This document shows positions 24,655-35,070 of a DNA stretch of 64,000 nucleotides, in pieces. The stretch comes from Puccinellia tenuiflora. Lineage: Eukaryota > Streptophyta > Magnoliopsida > Poales > Poaceae. Both the position numbers and the translations under genes were made by a program. The notes beneath the pieces were generated by a model. It was given only the letters and a program-made list of their open reading frames with translations. It did no database searches and was not told the DNA's origin. The number at the start of each line of letters is the position of its first letter. Within the stretch, counting starts at the first letter, position 1. Location of the stretch: positions 396,020-460,019 of the forward strand of contig QRDG01000064.1 of assembly GCA_012064385.1 (NCBI GenBank), given 5' to 3'.

Positions 24655-25370
24655 ACGTCATCGGCAGGGCAGCGGGGCTGTCGATCATCAAGTCGTCGTT
24701 TCCGGTCGAAATTGAGCGAGGGCACTTGCTCTAGTAGCTAGAGGGGACAGAGGGGAGTAGGGGGGAGCGGCGGAAGGGACCAAATGGTCACCGGAATCGC
24801 GCCGGCGACCATGGTTGCGGCGACGAGCGGCGGTGCACGGTGAGGGCATGGCACAGAGGGAAAGGGGGAGGGAGGAGAGGACCACAAGCTCGGCAAGCTC
24901 ACCAGGAGCACACAGGTGTGGACAGCGGGGCCGGAAGAGGCCGGACGGCGACGCTACGGTGCTCGACCTGCGGCGGCGGGAGGCGGAAAAGAACGGGCCG
25001 ATTCCAGCGACGGCGGGCCTCCCAGCACGGGCTGGTTGCCCCGGGAGGAAGAGGAGGCCGAGGCGGTCCGGAGGGACACCTCAGGCAAGCTCGGAGCGGC
25101 GCAGGGCGGCGGCGATTGGCACGGCAAGGCGGCGTCTCGACGGTGCACGGGAAGCTCGAAAAAGGAGAGCTAGGGTTAGGGTTCCTATGGAGGGAGAGCA
25201 GGGGAGAGAGGAGAGGGAAGCAGCACGTCGGGGGCTTCATTCATCCACGAGGGGGGCCCTCGACACGGTGTAGGGGAGGACGACACGGCGACGGCATGGC
25301 GCCAGGGCACCAGGAGCTACAGGGAAGAGGAGGAGGGAACTGACAGGGGGGCCCTCAGGTCAGGGTTTTA
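24655..25370. other. GC-rich segment inside the long solo LTR
   Basis: This GC-rich stretch, full of CpG and open in several frames on both strands, lies between AT-rich flanks. Copy 2 has a different GC-rich segment at the corresponding place (26560-27320). The overlapping ORFs are an effect of composition; no gene motif was seen. Confidence 0.4.
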
Positions 25371-26021
25371 AATATTTTCTTTTCTTTTTCTGTTTCTTTA
25401 AAACCAGTAGGGTTTTAGGTATTTTATTGAGCCACTTAAACATTTTTAGAAATGATGAAAATATTTATGTGGCCTCTCCATAACATGTATTAACTCCACA
25501 AAATTTGGTGTGGCCAAATTAAAAGTTTTGAGCAACATTTGTTCATAGAGTTAAATATGGCCATTTTTGATAAATTCCAAAATGTATTTAATTGTAGCAA
25601 GTAAGCATCTTCAAAAATAAGGGAAATATTCATGGAGGCTCTCACAATAATATTGAAGCTCCCCATGATTTTAGTTTGAATTTTTGGAAAGGTTTAGCTT
25701 GGTTTCAAAATAGGATTGGTTTAACTCAATTTAGAAGTCCCAATTTATTTAATTGTTTGGCAAGAATTTTACTTTGCCAAATAATTATGAAATGCATTCT
25801 TGGAACTTCCTGGACAATATGGATACTCAAGAATATTTTGTTTTGCCAATTTGAGCAATTGCATTTGGTTTGGGATTTTTGGGAAGTGTTTGATTCCTTT
25901 TAATGATTTCCATTGTTTGCAATATTTAACTTAGCATTTTAAATATGTATGCCATGATGCAATGAGAATAAAAAGTGAAAATTTGGCCCATATTTTAGGG
26001 TACCAAATCTGGGCTGTTACA

Positions 26022-26088
26022 ATATCACATGTGTACAAGTGTGTTTTGGGTTGTAGATGTCCAAGCTCCTTCCCCGAGGTGTGACCGG
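26022..26088 (+). repeat. ~355-bp array, fragment between the two long solo LTRs
   Basis: 67 bases of array unit (anchor at 26051), bounded left by TSD ATATC of copy 1 and right by TSD ACCGG of copy 2. This shows that both elements hit the same repeat unit. Confidence 0.93.
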
Positions 26089-29000
26089 TGTAACAGCCCC
26101 AGCTTGGTACTGAAAAATAAGAATAATTTTTCCACTTTTTGCATCCCGTGTTTGCATCATGGCATCCCTTTATATTGTTAATTTAAGTTGACAACAACAA
26201 TTGGAAACATTTTTAAAAGGGAGGCCAAACCTTCCCAACCCACCAAACCATCAATTTGCAAGCAAGCGTGCAAACCATGTCTTGGCAAGTGAGCACATTG
26301 TCCAAAAAGTTCCCCAAGTTCACCACAATGCACAAGAACCAAATGGATGGTTTCCAAATTGTTTCCAACTTCCAAAAACCCCAAAATGTGGTTCATAGCT
26401 TTTGTTTAATTGTAAACCATGTCAACTTGCTCAAAAATCCAAATAAAAAATATGATGAGCTTCTTTACCTTGTGGAGAAACTCCCAGAATTTTTATAGAT
26501 TTTCTAGAGTTGTTTTGCTGTCCAAATAAAAATAGCAAATCTCTGTTTTGAAAGTAAACGCCGGAACTACCGGTGCGTTAACCGGTAGTACCGATGGCCT
26601 TCGTCCCTGGGGCGACAGTGCAGGCACTGTCGCCATGCCATGGCACCTGCTCCCTCCCCTGCACGAGCTACCTGCTCCCTAGGGTTAAGTGAGCCCCCGC
26701 GGCCCTCACCTGCTCTCTCTCTCTCCCCTATCCGTTCCCCACGCGTGCCTCCCGAAACCATAACCCTAGATTGAGCCTTGCCGTCCGCCGCCGCCGCCGT
26801 GACTACCGAGCACGCCGCCGTCGACTCCGGCCACCCCCACCTCGAGCCAAGACCGCCTTTAGCACCATCGCGTTCCCCTCTTCGTCCTCGCTGAAGGAAT
26901 CGACCCGAGGCACCGAGAATCGAGCGAGCCTACCGTTCTTCGTCCTCGATTTCTCCTGCTACGGCCGCCGCACATCGAGCTCCATCGCCGCCGTTCTCGA
27001 CCTCCCGTGCTCAATACGAACACCAGCACGCGACCAGGGTGAGTTCGCCGTCCCCTAGGACCTCCTCGCTCTCCTCCTCTCCCTCTCTAGCACCGAGTCG
27101 CCAGAGCTCGGTTTGCACTCTCCGCCGGTCACCGCCGTCCTCGTCGATTTCCGGCGACCCGGAAGTAGCGGCGCCACCCCTCTAGATCCCCGTGCTCCCG
27201 CGAGTCTCTTGCTCCCTCTAGTTCGAACTCGCACACCCTCCGTCGCCGTAGCGATGCGCGACGTCGCCACGGTCACCGCGCGCTCCCGCCGTCGCCGTGC
27301 TCAAAATTCGTTGACCGGAAGTACCGGTGGTAGTACCGCACCTAGTACCGCTTAACCAAATTCGGTTCTGTTAGTTCCAAACCAGAACCGGAAGTAGCAC
27401 CGGCAGTAGGACCGGAAGTACCGTTAAACCGGAAGTAGGTCCGGAAGTACCGCCCCTAGTACCGGCCCAGCTCTGTTAATTTCACTTTATGAACGGAAGT
27501 AGCACCGGCAGTAGCACCGGTAGTACGGCTAAACCGGTACTACCGCGACCTTTTGCCGGAAGTTCCGGCTAGCAGTTTTCGGTACTGGATGTTTTGGGTT
27601 TAAAACCAGAAGTACAATCGGAAGTACCGGAAAACCGGTACTACCGCGACCTTTACCGGAAGTACCGGTTAGTTCAATAATAACTTGGGAATTTCATAAC
27701 TTAAATTCTGTTAAGTCAAATCTTGCACATGTTATATCAATGTGATCAACCCTTCAAATGCAATCAAACCATGCACTTATCACATCATGATCACAAATAT
27801 TTATTTGATCTTATTCATAATTTGATTAAAAGAATTAAATTCAAATAATTATTTAATTCGCTATTTATTCTTCGGTACTCAGAAAATTCGAAATAAAGTA
27901 CCAAAATGATCGGAAGGGCAAACCCTAACCATTCATGTCATGTTCATACATATTTGAGCAAATTCTAAATAATGTGATCATTTATGAACAATTGGACATT
28001 AAGTTAAATATGGGGTGTTTTACAAATAATTGCACTAATTATTTGGCTCTCCATTTAAAATTGCTATTAAATTTATATGATGGTATCCTTGCATCAATTT
28101 GACATGTCATCATGTGATTGAGCATTGCACCTTGTCCTCGTGTGATTTATTGTTCCTTTGTTATCATTTTTGGGTATCGATAGATTCCGGAGTCGAGGTT
28201 AACGCTACCAACCCTGACGAGCCGTACTACGCACCCCGACAGCAAGGCAAGAGATAACCTAACCTTCTTGGCATTTAGCATCCTAATGTTTTATAAACTT
28301 ATTTTATCCACCATAATATTGCATGCGATTCAAATGTCTCTTTTGGGTCAATATTAGAGTATCCTATGAATGCATGTTTATCACCTGAACCATCACATGC
28401 TTCCCCTCCTATGAACCATAGGTATGATGTGTTGGCCGGATACAAATTATAATTGTTGTTTATATGCTTAGCTATGCTTACCCATGCTTAGTCAAATACT
28501 AGTTATGTCCGTTGTTTAATTCCATAATTGTTGTTGTTGATGGAATGAAGCGGACTTGGTGGTTAATGATGATGCTTAATTAAAATGCTAAAAAGGCTTG
28601 GGTGTGTTGCCATCGGGGATGGTGTTTTGCCTCACTCTTGCCCCTAGGTGCGAGTTCTTTACCTCTTGAACCAAGACGAGCGTGCTGCCATTGGTGGGTG
28701 TGTGGGCGCCTTACTAACTGAATAACTTGTGTGGGCGTATCCAAGGGTCCTCTAGTTCGGTTTTCCATTTGCGTGTGAGTGGAAAAGAAAATGTTGAGGA
28801 GGATTTGTGTTTAGGACGTGGCGATGGGGCAGGGGCTGAAATAGGCTGGGTAAACTTGCCATGTGGCCACTGATGACTCTTGGATAGTCTCATGCGAGGT
28901 AAAGGTTTAACCGCGCCCGCTCGCCGGCTTTCCCCGGAAGAGGGCCAATCAGGTGAGCCGGACGGTACCAATGGGTAAATTAGTACACCCCTGTAGGGTA

Positions 29001-29917
29001 AATGTTTTCGAAAAGCCGTGTCTGCGGTTATGGACGACTTGGGAATAGACGATAAGACCATAAAGAACCTTGACCTAATTGATATGGCAGCGAAAGGTTG
29101 CATAATCAACGTGTGATAAAGGTTCACTTCCTCGAGAGTGATTCGAGGGGGGTGCCTTGCTGGAGATGAGTGGGTTTGGCTACAAGTAGGTTCGCCGAGA
29201 ACCGAAGATGAAATGTTACCCTCTTATCCCCTTTGTAAAAACTATTCTGAGTAGACGAATGCCATGTGTCAATTATGTTTCGGTTTATGAAAATTAGCTT
29301 TATGCAAAAGAAATACATATACAGCTTTAGAGCCTCCGTCAATCATTGGGTCTATATCGCCCTACTAAACTTGCGAGTACGTCGTACTCAGTCTCTCTTT
29401 GCTGCCTTTATATTTGTATTTTTAGAGGAGGACGACACCGAGTAGCTAGGTGGGTTCTTCGTGGACATCGACTAGTGGTCTGGGGTTCCCAGGTGGCAGC
29501 TTGGGACCGTGGAGCAAGCTGGCTGGGTTTATTTATGAGTAGGCCTCTTAGGCCCTATAATTTGGATCTTGTTGTATTAGACAACACTACTTCGCTTCCG
29601 CTTGATGAATTGATGGTCTGTGACCTTTTGATGTGTAATATTTGTATCTTTCTCATATATGAGTTGCTATATGAGTTTTGTGTCGTAGAGTCTGCAATGC
29701 GCCAGTTTGTTCCACAAGTCTCGGTCTCTTTACTATACGTGAAAGCGATTTCTGAGATTATGGCATGATCGAGGTGTTGTGTGCCGATGATCCATTCCGA
29801 GCACACCTGCCAATGAGTTTTGGCCTGGGATTGGTAAACCCAGTAACCCTCGATTGTGTAGCATGACCAGTTACACAACGTTTCACTGTATATAGTTCTG
29901 GGGCCTGGGGCGCTACA
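26089..29917 (-). mobile_element. Long solo LTR (LARD-like), copy 2, opposite orientation
   Basis: 3829 bp. Read on the minus strand it starts at 29917 with TGTAGCGCCCCAGGCCCCAG and ends at 26089 with GGGGCTGTTACA. The duplication ACCGG flanks it (26084-26088 and 29918-29922). Its first ~1.65 kb (29917 to about 28245) matches copy 1; the remainder is largely different and includes a GC-rich segment and an ACCGGTAGTACCG-type short-repeat region. No PBS, pol or second LTR. No gene is supported. Confidence 0.8.
27305..27680. repeat. CCGGAAGTACCGG-type degenerate short repeats
   Basis: The core motif CCGGwAGTACCG and variants (AGTAGCACCGG, AGTACCGGTT) is iterated many times in about 370 bases; a few more copies lie near 26570-26600. 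It is confined to copy 2 of the long LTR. Confidence 0.8.
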
Positions 29918-29937
29918 ACCGGCTTCACGAGCGTCAC
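29918..29937 (+). repeat. Last fragment of the ~355-bp array
   Basis: Twenty bases that continue the unit broken at 26088 (starting with the repeated ACCGG) and are then cut by the start of the Tat-type Gypsy. Confidence 0.9.
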
Positions 29938-30864
29938 TATCGGGGGGCAACCCCCAGATAGGGTCAAGATGACGAGATATGTGTGGACCCGGAGTTGACC
30001 GGGTCAATGATAACCGACATACCATACAAACATACCCGGAGTCGACCGGGTCAGAGCTGACCGACATACACGAATGTCGGATCATGCAAAGGATGAGTCG
30101 GAGCCTTCTTTGTTCTTCTTATGTGTAGGGAAGGAGAAACCGAGTTATGGAGTAACTGGTGTGCCTATGCTGGATCGGGAGAAATAGAGCCCTATCCCGG
30201 TGAGTGGTCAAGGCTCATGTCTTGTCCCTACAATCACGGGGCATGCGTCCTGCCACTAGCACGATGGGACGCGCTGCCTAACCCTTGACTCGGAGGCCAT
30301 GGTATGGGGAGTCAGGTCTCCATGCTGCTGACCGAAGCGGTACGAGGGAGCAGTACACAGGAGTTGATAGATTGGACATGCCACGTAGGGGTGACCGAAG
30401 AAGTCAGAGGCCCAGACGTGGCCACAGTGCTGCATACGCCAGCACCAACGTCAGCCCTAACTTGTGCCCTGGGCTTCCTTTATAAGGAGCACCAGGGGCT
30501 CCTCTTAGGGGGACGATTCCAGACAATCCTTTGCCTCACGCGCATACACTTTAGACACTTTCCTCCAGAGCCAACAGAGATCCAGGGAGCTACCTCAAGA
30601 CTCGGTAGAGAGCCTTTAGTTCATAGTTCTTCTCATACAGCTCAAGGAGCGTTGTGTAGCCCGAGTGTGATCCACCATATAAAACAGAACAAGCAGGAGT
30701 AGGGGTTTTATCTCTTCACGAGAGCCCTGAACCTGGGTAAAACCGTGTGTGTGTGTGTGTTTCTGTGTGCATCTCTACACGCGCTAACCCTCCCCGGTGC
30801 CTCCAGCGTCCATCGGCTCCAAGTTAAGCCTACCCACGGCATCTGTCCGTGCACCACCACGACA
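29938..30864 (+). repeat. 5' LTR of the Tat-type Gypsy
   Basis: It pairs with 43196-44122. It starts TATCGGGGGGCAACCCCC (TG mutated to TA) and ends CCACGACA. TATA-like CTTTATAAGG at 30478-30487. A (GT)n run lies near 30745. Short ORFs inside are not genes. Confidence 0.88.
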
Positions 30865-30866
30865 GT

Positions 30867-30884
30867 TGGCGCCCACCGTGGGGC
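30867..30884 (+). other. Primer binding site, tRNA-Lys type
   Basis: TGGCGCCCACCGTGGGGC, two bases after the LTR, is an exact complement of the 3' end of plant tRNA-Lys(CTT) as I remember it. Confidence 0.85.
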
Positions 30885-31190
30885 CGGCAGTGGCGCTGGC
30901 TGGTGTGTTCATACGGACGGGTTCCTTTCATCACCTCGGGCGAGCGCGTTCTCTGTGGCCTTGTCCACAGGTTCAGCTCGCTCAACATCGTCAGCGACAA
31001 CGCGGGCTGTTTCGACAGCAGGCCGCTGCCCCGGGATGGTTGCCTCATCGAGTTCGGCTCGCTCACCGTCTACGTCACCACCGAGGTTCCCTGCAGATTT
31101 CCCGAGGGGGTGCAGGTTGCTGTGGATCCTCCCACAGTCTGCGCAGCTCACGGCCGGCGTACCGCTCGCCCCGCTAGTTGCGCAGAGGTC

Positions 31191-34127
31191 ATGATGACCG
31201 CTCCCGTCGTTGGTGCCGGCGGAGCCACGGCTGGGGAGGTCGAGGTCAGCACCAGGTCTACCAGGATGGCGCGCCCGCCGCTGGAGAGGCCGGAGAACCG
31301 TCAGGCGCAAGTCGGTACGTCTGGTGTGCCGGTGACGCCGAGTCCTCTTCAGGACACGATCGAGAAGTTGGCCACCCCTGTGGCTCCAAGCGCAGATGCT
31401 GCTCAGGCTCAGGCTGAGCTGGAGGAGCAGCGCAAGAGCTTACTCCAGGAGGCTTTGGAGGTAGCCCGAGTCAGGCAAGATTTTGACATCTCTCTCCGTG
31501 AGTATAACAAGGCTCATGGTTTTACTCCGATAGCAAATCCTGTTAGTCGTATAGATGAGGTGCGTGCCCGAGGTAGAGACCTCAATGCCGAGATTGCTAG
31601 AGATGGTAGAGCCAAATCTAGTAGAACTGCTAGTCATGTGTCGGCGGATAGGCCGAAGTACAGCACTCCCGCCAAGAACCTTAGAGCTGCAGAGGCAGCC
31701 GCAGCCGAGTTACCCAACTTATCCGGTGAAGCCCGTCGTAGGCAGCAGGACCGGGTAAACGAGTTGGTAGCTATCGCCAACCGTCAGAATGAAGCTTTCC
31801 GGAATGCAAACCCGGATGTAGCTGAGTCCCGATACATCCACTCAAATGGTGGTGCCGGTGGCGTGTCCAAGGGACAGGCCTCATCGCCGTATGTCGGCGG
31901 AAGTCATGACCGGAGTGTAAACTCTGGTAAAAACAAACAGCTGCAGGCGTATGATCCGGTATACGCCGGCAAGCAGATAGCCGGGCAAGGGCATGCCGGT
32001 CAGGGAGCCCCTGGACCCGCTCCGGGCAGGCAAGGAGTTAGTCGGGTTAACCCGGCAAATCAGGCTCAGCCACCTCGGTATCCGGCACCTAATCCACCTC
32101 GGCAACGACAGGGTGCCGGGTATGCCGAACAGGCCGCTGACCGATACGACGATGGTTACCCGGCCATGGAGCGTGCCGGGTACACAAGATTCAGGGACCT
32201 GGCGACCGAGGGTGCACTCGGTGCTAGGTTGGGAAATCGCCAGCTACCAGCGCATGATGTCTACAACAAGCTTGACAGAATCTATCTATCTGAACTCCTG
32301 GAGGAGCAAGGACCACCGGGTCCTGCATGTTTTGGACCCCGGATAATGAAGCAGGCACCGGTGCCGAACTTCCAACTTCCCCGGGGTGCCAAGACGTATG
32401 ACGGTAGTACCAAGCCGGAGGACTGGCTGACAAATTATGTCACTGCGGTACACATCGCCGGTGGTAGCCGCCGATGGGCAGTGCGGTATGTGCCGCAGAT
32501 GCTAGAGGGACCAGCCCGGATCTGGCTGAATAACCTGGAGGAGAACAGTATTGATTGCTGGCTAGACTTCTCTGATGCTTTTGTCAGCGACTTCTCCAGC
32601 ACCTACAAGAGGCCGAATCGCCCTCAGCAGCTGTCTATGTGTCGGCAGAGGGAAGATGAAACTGACCGGGAATATCTGACCCGATGGAGTACCATCCGCA
32701 ACTCCTGTGAAGGAGTTATCGAGTCGCAGGCCATTGCATGGTTTGCACAAGGGTGTCGACATGGCTCCATGCTTTGCCAGAGACTCCAGAGGGAGATGCC
32801 GGCCACCTTGGCCGAGACAATGGCAATAACGGACAGTTATGCCCTGGGTGATCCGACACAGCCTTTACTGGCCCAGGTCGACTCGAGCAGGAGGTATCCC
32901 GCTCAGGACCGGGACAGATCGGGCAGGCGTAGCGATCGCCCGGATAACCGCAACAAGAGGAGAGATGATAGGCCGGACTACCGGTATGGGTCGGACCAGG
33001 TCGCCACTGTCGACCAAGATCAACTGGATGCCGGCAGCAGCCAACGTCGAAAAAATGATGGTTCCTCGTGGGGCCAAAACTCAGAAGAGAAGAGGCCGTG
33101 GAACGGCGAGAAGAAGCCGTGGAACGGCGAGAAGAGGCCGTGGAATGGCGAGAGGAAGCCATGGAATGGTGACAAGAAACAGTGGGATGACAAGGAGAGA
33201 TACACCTACGAGAAGATGTTGGATGGCCCTTGCAGCTTCCACACCAAGCATCCCAGCAGACCGGCTCAACACACGACCCGGGACTGCAGTTGGTATCGAC
33301 GCAAACCGGTGAAAGCTGGTCCGGCATCCCGACCTTCACCTCTCACTGGTGCCAACCCTGAGCCTCTGAACACTCAGCAGAGGCCAGAAAATGTCAACCA
33401 GGTGGCCAACAACTACAACAACATCAACGCCGGCCCGAGTCGGCAGAATGAATACCGAGAGCCCCACCAGAGCTACATGGTCTTTGTGACCGAGCCGACG
33501 GACAAGCAGAGCCTGAACCGGCGTGCGATGGAGGTGAATGAGGTCATGCCGGCCGTTCCCAAGTTCATGTACTGGTCCGAGGATCAGATCAGCTGGAGCA
33601 TCAATGACCATCCCAAGGTCATGCCAAACCCAGGGGGCTACGCTCTAGTGGTGGATCCGACATTCATCGGGCCCAGCATCAATGTCAGGTTCACCCGGGT
33701 TCTCGTTGATAACGGGAGCAGCATCAACATCATGTACCGGGACACCATGGTCAAGCTCGGAATAACCGAGAATATGATGCAGCCAAGCAGAACCACCTTC
33801 CACGGCATCGTGCCGGGTGTCTCGCATGCACCCATGGGCACGGTCTGGGTTGATGTCGCCTTCGGCGACAAAAGCAACTGCCGAACTGAGAGTCTGTTGT
33901 TCGAGGTCGTGGACCTCGAAAGCCCGTATCATGCCTTACTCGGTAGGCCAGCACTCGCCAAGTTCATGGCGTCCACTCATGTGGCCTACCTGAAGATGAA
34001 ATGCTGGGTCCGAATGGTGTCATCACCATCTCGGGTGGATTACAAGCGTTCCATGGAGTGTGCCTCTGCTGGGTCAACTTCTGGCCGAGTCACTGGTGAT
34101 CGCTGCAGAGAAGAAGAGAATCCATGA
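31191..34127 (+). pseudogene. gag-pro: Tat-type gag and aspartic protease
   Basis: The frame is open from before the PBS, but the first in-frame ATG is at 31191, so I place the start there. Order: an Ala/Glu-rich coiled-coil-like part (about 31380-31500), a Gly/Gln-rich linker, the gag capsid domain (about 32380-32830, including EDWLTNYVTAVHIAGG and LNNLEENSIDCWLDF), a basic tail, five copies of a 7-residue KRPWNGE-type repeat (33090-33180), then a retroviral-type aspartic protease with active site VDNGSS (codons from 33705) and YHALLGRP further on. The active site reads DNG rather than the usual DTG/DSG. No CCHC knuckle of regular spacing was seen. The frame is lost at about 34010, just after the protease; downstream homology continues in another frame (34060-34290). 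Confidence 0.85.
33090..33180 (+). repeat. In-frame 21-bp repeats in gag
   Basis: About four and a half copies of AAGAGGCCGTGGAACGGCGAG and variants encode tandem KRPWNGE-like heptads with alternating K/R. Confidence 0.9.
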
Positions 34128-35070
34128 GGTGGTGGCTCTGGCCCAATCCGCTCAACTCGGTATGCCGAGTCTGGCTAACCCGCAGCAGACCGCAACCTTC
34201 CAAGCGGCAAAGGAGACCAAGAAAATCGGCATCGACGAGTCTAACCCGGACCACACCGTCATCATCGGTGCCGGTTTGGACAACAAATAGGAAAGCGAGC
34301 TCATCCACTTCCTCCGTGAGAATCGGGATATCTTTGCATGGTCCAGTCAGGACCTGCCGGGTGTTCCGAGGGAGTTGGCTGAGCACTCCTTACATGTCAG
34401 GCCTGATGCTAGGCCAGTGAAGCAATCTACGCGGCCGTTCTCGCCGAAGAGAGAAGAAAGGCTGTGGGTGACGAGTTAGCCAAGTTACTCGCATCAAACG
34501 CTATCATGGAAGTGAAATACCCAGACTGGTTGGCTAACCCGGTCCTGGTAGAAAGAAGAAGATGATCACCGAATGCGGCCACTGTCTGGCGCATGTGTGT
34601 TGATTACACCCATCTGAACAGGCATGTCCGAAAGATCCATTCCCTTTGCCCCGGATCGATCAAGTGATCGACTCCACGGCCGGGTGTGAATAGCTATCAT
34701 TTGTAGATGCATACTCTGGTTTTCACCAGATACCATTGAACCCCTCTGATCAAATAAAGACTGCCTTTATCACCTCGTATGGGGCTTATTGCTATCATGT
34801 CATGTGCTTTGGTCTGAGAAATGCTGGCGCTACTTACCAGCGCTGTATGCAAAAATGTTTGCATGATCAGATAGGAAAAAATGTGCAGTATTATGTCGAC
34901 GACATAGTCATCAAAACTAAAGAAAAACATACCTGTTGGATGATCTCAAAGAGACATTCGCAAACCTGCGGAAAATTCCGGCTAAAGCTTAACCCGGATA
35001 AAATGTACATTCGGAGTGCCAGCAGGCAAGTTACTCGTTTCCGGGCAATAGAAAACATGAAACTACCGAG
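34060..35070 (+). pseudogene. pol: Tat-type reverse transcriptase, decayed
   Basis: The linker after the protease is open at 34060-34290 and ends at an in-frame TAG (34288-34290). Similarity resumes directly after it, shifts frame near 34440, and is degenerate to about 34730. The RT core is clear at 34730-35050: FITSYGAYCYHVMCFGLRNA, then the catalytic box YYVDD (YVDD codons 34892-34903), then LKLNPDKM. The enzyme would copy element RNA into cDNA. Several frameshifts and the stop make this copy non-functional. Confidence 0.85.

Larger units (their letters stand above)
21658..26021 (+). mobile_element. Long solo LTR (LARD/Sukkula- or Erika-like), copy 1
   Basis: A 4364-bp unit starting TGTAGCGCCCCGACCCC and ending GGGCTGTTACA, flanked by the duplication ATATC (21653-21657 and 26022-26026). 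TG...CA ends with a 5-bp TSD and no PBS or pol fit a solo LTR of a family with very long LTRs, such as the large retrotransposon derivatives of Triticeae; the family name is inference. It holds a conserved first block (to about 23315) shared with copy 2, an AT-rich middle (about 23580-24650) and a GC-rich stretch (about 24655-25370). Removing it restores the array period (352). No gene is supported. Confidence 0.8.

Noticed and set aside
24688..25343. Overlapping long ORFs in the GC-rich segment of the long solo LTR
   Set aside because: Four or more frames are open on both strands at once, which is typical of stop-poor GC-rich DNA; no domain.
30849..31190. Upstream extension of Tat gag to 30849
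   Set aside because: The codon at 30849 is GTG and lies inside the LTR; the first in-frame ATG is 31191.
30797..31310. Other-frame ORFs over the Tat leader and gag start
   Set aside because: Shadows of gag in GC-rich sequence; the gag frame continues into the recognised domain.
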